From Lachnospiraceae bacterium (GTDB taxonomy: Bacteria > Bacillota > Clostridia > Lachnospirales > Lachnospiraceae): a stretch of DNA of 64,000 nt. The stretch's first letter is position 1. Each line of letters begins with the position of its first letter. The notes under the pieces were generated by a model. That model worked only from the letters and a program-made list of their open reading frames with translations, did no database searches and was not told the DNA's origin. The position numbers and the translations under genes are program-made. The stretch is from positions 1 through 64,000 of the forward strand of contig JAFRYA010000004.1 in the NCBI GenBank assembly GCA_017441295.1. The letters run 5' to 3'. This document shows positions 60,237 through 64,000 of the stretch, in pieces.

Positions 60237-61447
60237 AAACTCTCTTTGACTATTCTTAATAATGATTCTTTAGTATTCAGGCCGGGATCACGGATGACTG
60301 CGTCCAGCAGCTCGTCCAGACAGTCGCCCACCTGTCCGCCGAGCGGAACACCTGCATCGATCAGGTCATTGCCGCTCACTGCCAGATGTGAAACCATGTA
60401 TGGCTCTCCGCTCCTTAAGATATCCTCGGCCGTCTCCGCCGCAGCCTCGTCATATGTGCCCGCTGCCTTCCTGTACTCCTGTACCAGCCCAAATACCTCC
60501 AGGCCCATCTCTCCCAGTGCCTTCTTGATCTGCACTCTGTCGTTCGGCATCGGCTCATCCTTGTACTTAAGAATAGCTGCAGTCAAGTCACGCGTTCTGT
60601 TGTCAAACGTGAGGTCGCGGATTATTTCCCTGGCCTCGTCAGGTGTCAGATTCTTGCAGAAAGCCGCCATTCTCAGTATCTTGAGATCCTCGCCGGTCAT
60701 TTGCGGATAGAGTGCCTCTGACGAACGGTCAAAGCACCTGTCTGCATATCTCCTGATAATATATCCGCCGAGTCCCAGACGGGCGTATTCATTCACATAA
60801 GAAGGATTCGGTGAGCAAAGAGTCTTCTCAAACTCCACACGGATCCTCTCGCAGCTGATGTTTGCCAGTCTGTCAGCGAAATGAGAAATGGCCTTCTCGG
60901 TTTCGTCTTCTATCTTAAATGATAATTGTGACGAAAATCTGACCGCGCGCATAATTCTTAAAGCATCTTCGTCAAAGCGCCTGAAAGGGTCGCCTACGCA
61001 GCGGATCAGACCATTATTCAGATCAGAAATGCCGTCAAACAAATCAACGACGCCGCGCTCCGGATTGTACGCGAACGCATTGATCGTAAAATCCCTGCGC
61101 TTTAAGTCCTCCTCCAGTGACGGCGTAAACTCCACCTTCTCAGGATGACGGCTGTCATTATACTGCCCGTCAATGCGGTATGTAGTGATCTCGTATCCGC
61201 AGCCGTGACGGATGACCATCACGGTGCCATGCTGGATACCGGTATCGACAGTATTGCCGAATAAGCCCTTTACCTCCTGCGGCAGGGCTGACGTAGTGAT
61301 GTCCCAGTCACCGGGGACCTTCCCCAGAATGCTGTCCCTGACGCATCCTCCGACAATGAAGGCCTCGAAGCCCGCATTTTGGAGGGTGTTCATAATGTCC
61401 CGGACATCCTTCGGTATATCAATTATAATACTGCTTATATCAAACAT
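60233..61447 (-). CDS. cca: CCA tRNA nucleotidyltransferase
   Basis: A 404-residue class II enzyme that adds or repairs the 3' CCA of tRNAs. Motifs seen are [22 protein letters not shown] with the catalytic Asp pair, [20 protein letters not shown] and [15 protein letters not shown]. The C-terminal helical region is shorter than in HD-domain bacterial enzymes and shows no HD motif. All three complete tRNA genes in this window lack encoded CCA, so the enzyme is likely to be essential. It overlaps metK by 8 nt and the lysozyme gene by 4 nt. Confidence 0.95.
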   Translation of the reverse strand: MFDISSIIIDIPKDVRDIMNTLQNAGFEAFIVGGCVRDSILGKVPGDWDITTSALPQEVKGLFGNTVDTGIQHGTVMVIRHGCGYEITTYRIDGQYNDSRHPEKVEFTPSLEEDLKRRDFTINAFAYNPERGVVDLFDGISDLNNGLIRCVGDPFRRFDEDALRIMRAVRFSSQLSFKIEDETEKAISHFADRLANISCERIRVEFEKTLCSPNPSYVNEYARLGLGGYIIRRYADRCFDRSSEALYPQMTGEDLKILRMAAFCKNLTPDEAREIIRDLTFDNRTRDLTAAILKYKDEPMPNDRVQIKKALGEMGLEVFGLVQEYRKAAGTYDEAAAETAEDILRSGEPYMVSHLAVSGNDLIDAGVPLGGQVGDCLDELLDAVIRDPGLNTKESLLRIVKESL

Positions 61448-62603
61448 TTAAATACTTCTTAAGTGTTTCAACCTTGTCCAGCCTCTCCCATGGCAGGTCC
61501 AGATCGTTTCTTCCGAAATGTCCGTAAGAAGCGGTCTGCTTAAAGATCGGCTTTCTAAGTCCCAGCGCTTTAACTATTGCTGTCGGCCTGAGGTCGAAAT
61601 TCTCCCTGATGATCCTGATCAGTTCTTCATCACTTACCTTGCCCGTGCCAAAGCTGTCCACTCTGACTGATGTAGGCTCCGCAACGCCGATAGCATATGA
61701 AACCTGTATCTCGCATTTATCAGCCAGGCCTGCTGCCACAATATTCTTGGCAATATAGCGGGCCTCATAAGCCGCGGTCCTGTCAACCTTTGTGCTGTCC
61801 TTTCCGGAGAAGCATCCGCCGCCGTGACGTCCCATTCCGCCATATGTATCGACAATGATCTTTCTTCCGGTCAGGCCTGAGTCGCCATTAGGACCTCCGG
61901 TAATAAACTGACCTGTTGGATTGATATAATACTTGGTCTTCTCATCCACCATATCCTGCGGCAGGATCCTGTCAAACAGATACTTCTTAATATCCGCATG
62001 GAGCTGTTCCTGAGTAATGTCAGCGCTGTGCTGAGTGGAGCAAACCACGGTATCAATTCTTAATGGTCTGTCGTTCTCATCGTATTCCACTGTTACCTGG
62101 CTCTTGCCGTCCGGACGCAGATATGTCAGCTCGCCGCTCTTCCTGAGGCGTGCCAGTTCTCTTGTCAGCTTGTGTGAAAGAGAAATCGGCAGCGGCATGT
62201 ATTCTTCTGTTTCGTTTGAAGCGTAGCCGAACATCATTCCCTGATCGCCTGCTCCATTGGAATCATCATCCAATGCTTTGTCAACGCCCATGGCAATGTC
62301 AGCTGACTGCTTGTCCAGACGGATTTCTATCTTGCAGGTATCCGCGTCAAATCCGATCTTGCTGTCCGTGTATCCTATCTCACGGATGGTATCCCTGGCT
62401 ATCTTTTCAATATCCACGTCGGCTGTGGTGGTTATTTCACCCATAATAAGGACGAAATCTGTAGTGGCACAGGTCTCGCAGGCTACTCTGGCCTTTGGGT
62501 CCTGCTCCAAAATCGCATCCAGTACTGAATCTGAGATCAGGTCGCAGACTTTATCCGGATGTCCTTCAGTTACTGATTCTGATGTAAAAAGTTTTCTCTC
62601 CAT
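61440..62603 (-). CDS. metK: S-adenosylmethionine synthetase
   Basis: A 387-residue enzyme making SAM from methionine and ATP. The N-terminal [16 protein letters not shown], the central [12 protein letters not shown] and the C-terminal [19 protein letters not shown] signatures are all present; length is standard. AAAGGAAA precedes the ATG. The leader carries a SAM-I riboswitch with an attached terminator, so the whole metK-cca-lysozyme operon should be turned down when SAM is plentiful. Confidence 0.98.
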   Translation of the reverse strand: MERKLFTSESVTEGHPDKVCDLISDSVLDAILEQDPKARVACETCATTDFVLIMGEITTTADVDIEKIARDTIREIGYTDSKIGFDADTCKIEIRLDKQSADIAMGVDKALDDDSNGAGDQGMMFGYASNETEEYMPLPISLSHKLTRELARLRKSGELTYLRPDGKSQVTVEYDENDRPLRIDTVVCSTQHSADITQEQLHADIKKYLFDRILPQDMVDEKTKYYINPTGQFITGGPNGDSGLTGRKIIVDTYGGMGRHGGGCFSGKDSTKVDRTAAYEARYIAKNIVAAGLADKCEIQVSYAIGVAEPTSVRVDSFGTGKVSDEELIRIIRENFDLRPTAIVKALGLRKPIFKQTASYGHFGRNDLDLPWERLDKVETLKKYLNV

Positions 62604-62617
62604 TTTTTCCTTTCCTG

Positions 62618-62645
62618 AAAAAAATAGTCCGCAATAAGCGGACTA
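62618..62645 (-). terminator. Riboswitch-controlled terminator in the metK leader
   Basis: TAGTCCGC/GCGGACTA stem with a 5-nt loop, followed by a run of seven T on the minus strand. It lies 15 nt after the SAM aptamer and 14 nt before metK, the expected place for an attenuator. Confidence 0.88.
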
Positions 62646-62659
62646 AGTTTTCACTCTCC

Positions 62660-62759
62660 TCTTATTGATCGATTGCTCGCTCAGGTTGGCACCTTCCTTG
62701 CTAATGCAGGGGTTGTCGTGACTTCACAGATCCTTGTATCTCCATCACTCTTAATAAGA
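62660..62759 (-). promoter_or_regulatory. SAM-I (S-box) riboswitch aptamer upstream of metK
   Basis: On the minus strand the P1 strand TCTTATT (62753-62759) pairs with AATAAGA (62660-62666). Between them are the S-box landmarks AAGAG(T)GATGGAG, GTGAAGTCACGACAACC (the usual GAAACCCGGCAACC region), AAGGTGCCAACC and GAGCGAGCAATCGAT. The P1-P4 layout and its place before metK are diagnostic. Confidence 0.9.
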
Positions 62760-62790
62760 TTTCTTTATATAAACGTTTATCAAACGTTAT

Positions 62791-64000
62791 TTACGCCATT
62801 TTCTTAAATCTTTCGATTTCCTCCTCAGACTCGACCTTGACGATCGATGCTCCCAGACCCTGGAGCTTGCCATGGAAGTTCTCATAGCCTCTGTTGATAT
62901 ACTTGATGTCATCAACTTCCGTATATCCGTCAGCTGCCAGTCCGGCCAGTACCAGCGCGGCGCCTGCTCTCAGGTCCGGTGCGCTGACATGCGCGCCCTG
63001 CAGACCCTTGACTCCGGTAATGATAGCTGTGGAGCTGCCTTCAACTTTGATCTTGGCACCCATTCTGTTCAGCTCGCCGGTGTACTTGAAGCGGTTCTCG
63101 AAAATGCTCTCTGTAACCGTGCTGAGTCCCTGCGCCAATGTCAGAGCCGCAGTCATCTGAGGCTGCATGTCTGTCGGGAAGCCCGGATACGGCAGGGTCT
63201 TAACCTGGGTGGCACGAAGCGGTCCTCTGGCAACAACTCTGACTGAGTCGTCATACTCCATAACCTCACAGCCGATATCTACCAGCTTGGAAGTGATGGA
63301 CTCCAGATGCTTCGGAATAACTTTCTTAACTGTAACGTCACCGCCTGTAACAGCAGCTGCAAACATAAATGTGCCTGCCTCAATCTGATCAGGGATAACT
63401 GTATATTCTGTCTTATGGAGCCTGTCGACTCCCTTAATACGTATTACATCGGTACCTGCGCCACGGATGCTGGCACCCATACTGTTCAACATATTGGCCA
63501 GGTCTACTACGTGAGGCTCCTTGGCAGGGTTCTCGATAATGGTGTTGCCCTCAGCCATAACAGCAGCCAGGATGATATTGATAGTAGCACCTACGCTGAC
63601 AACGTCGAAGTAAATATGGTTGCCCTTCAGTCTGCCCTGTGTAGCAGTGGTCTTGATCTGGCCATTCTCCAGCAGGACCTTGGCGCCTAAAGCTTCAAAG
63701 CCCTTGATGTGCTGGTCTATCGGACGCGCGCCAATAACACAGCCGCCCGGCATGGCTACCTCAGCCTCACCAAAGCGTCCCAAAAGGCTTCCCAGCAGAT
63801 AGTAGGAAGCTCTGATCTTGTCGACGTAACCATAGTCTACGCTGAGCTGCGAAACTGTGGCTCCGACGATCCTGACTTTGTGTCTGTTGATCCTCTCGAC
63901 CCTGGCGCCGATAGCGGCAATAGCATCCAGAAGAATATTGATATCGCTGACGTCCGGCAGGTTACTGATAACTACCGGCTCTTCAGTAAGCAGCGCCGCC
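62791..64000 (-). CDS. murA: UDP-N-acetylglucosamine 1-carboxyvinyltransferase (MurA), 5' end outside window
   Basis: About 403 codons of a roughly 420-residue enolpyruvyl transferase are present; the N-terminal 20 or so residues lie beyond the window. It transfers enolpyruvate from PEP to UDP-GlcNAc, the first committed step of peptidoglycan synthesis. The active-site loop reads AMPGGCVIGARPIDQH with the catalytic Cys that fosfomycin alkylates. DKIRASYYLLGSLLGRFG upstream and PGFPTDMQPQMTAAL downstream are family segments. The frame is open to the window edge; an in-frame TTG near 63783 is internal (Leu), not the start. The gap to the metK leader is short. Confidence 0.95.
   Translation of the reverse strand, partial: AALLTEEPVVISNLPDVSDINILLDAIAAIGARVERINRHKVRIVGATVSQLSVDYGYVDKIRASYYLLGSLLGRFGEAEVAMPGGCVIGARPIDQHIKGFEALGAKVLLENGQIKTTATQGRLKGNHIYFDVVSVGATINIILAAVMAEGNTIIENPAKEPHVVDLANMLNSMGASIRGAGTDVIRIKGVDRLHKTEYTVIPDQIEAGTFMFAAAVTGGDVTVKKVIPKHLESITSKLVDIGCEVMEYDDSVRVVARGPLRATQVKTLPYPGFPTDMQPQMTAALTLAQGLSTVTESIFENRFKYTGELNRMGAKIKVEGSSTAIITGVKGLQGAHVSAPDLRAGAALVLAGLAADGYTEVDDIKYINRGYENFHGKLQGLGASIVKVESEEEIERFKKMA

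Noticed and set aside
62791..63783. murA starting at the TTG near 63783
   Set aside because: The open frame continues to the window edge with clear MurA sequence (DKIRASYYLLGSLLGRFG), so this TTG is an internal leucine codon.

Overview
The window looks like a chromosomal segment of an anaerobic low-to-mid-GC Bacillota, most likely of the class Clostridia. This is inferred from AGGAG-type ribosome sites on nearly every gene, a SAM-I riboswitch in front of metK, a reverse rubrerythrin, an SLH-domain surface protein, a LytTR two-component pair, and DUF5716/DUF5717-type proteins that I associate with Clostridia. Composition looks close to 50% GC by eye, with an AT-richer stretch around 54.0-58.5 kb. 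Genus and species cannot be set from this sequence alone. Most genes lie on the minus strand. No rRNA, CRISPR array, transposase, integrase or prophage was seen.

Layout. 0-4.5 kb: three tRNAs (Arg, Gly, Pro) behind a perfect consensus promoter, then an overlapping operon (RlmL-like RNA methyltransferase, secreted papain-like protease, rdgB), a DUF1700 protein and a second tRNA-Arg. 4.5-8.9 kb: htrA, clpX with an unusually long linker, and a WcaI-like glycosyltransferase. 8.9-15.1 kb: a polytopic membrane protein, a PAP2-fold protein lacking its catalytic residues, a class A penicillin-binding protein with a Pro/Thr/Asp repeat tail, and yigZ. 15.2-18.9 kb: a lipoprotein and a HAD phosphatase / MFS carrier / glycerophosphodiesterase operon. 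19.0-29.7 kb: a tightly packed seven-gene operon, rarA - DUF5717-like - DUF5716-like - TPR protein - valS - a 47-residue small gene - zinc-ribbon/TPR membrane protein. 29.7-35.3 kb: a small membrane protein, aroA, a lipoprotein, a 192-bp foldback element between two facing terminators, and clpB.

35.4-48.1 kb is metabolic and accessory: an FAD oxidoreductase, a PatB/MalY-type C-S lyase with an AEC transporter, DUF1292, a CAT-fold acetyltransferase, an RlmI-like methyltransferase, two tandem MFS carriers with near-identical promoters, a URO-D/MtaA-type methyltransferase, a LysR regulator and a DUF1846 protein. 48.1-52.7 kb is a surface-glycan operon (MobA-like nucleotidyltransferase, PIG-L deacetylase, GT2-GtrA glycosyltransferase, CapA) that may be read from a leaderless promoter. 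52.8-58.5 kb holds reverse rubrerythrin, a complex intergenic repeat block, an AgrA/AgrC-like pair without a peptide gene, and a large secreted amidase/InlB-repeat/SLH protein. 58.5-64 kb holds a PhlG-family (phloretin/diacetylphloroglucinol) hydrolase, a SAM-riboswitch operon metK-cca-GH25 lysozyme, and the 3' portion of murA.

The most promising uncharacterised material is the rarA/DUF5717/DUF5716/TPR/valS operon with its small gene, the foldback element at 32.4 kb, the repeat block at 53.5 kb, the LysR/methyltransferase/dual-carrier locus, and the riboswitch control of a CCA-adding enzyme in a genome whose visible complete tRNA genes lack an encoded CCA.
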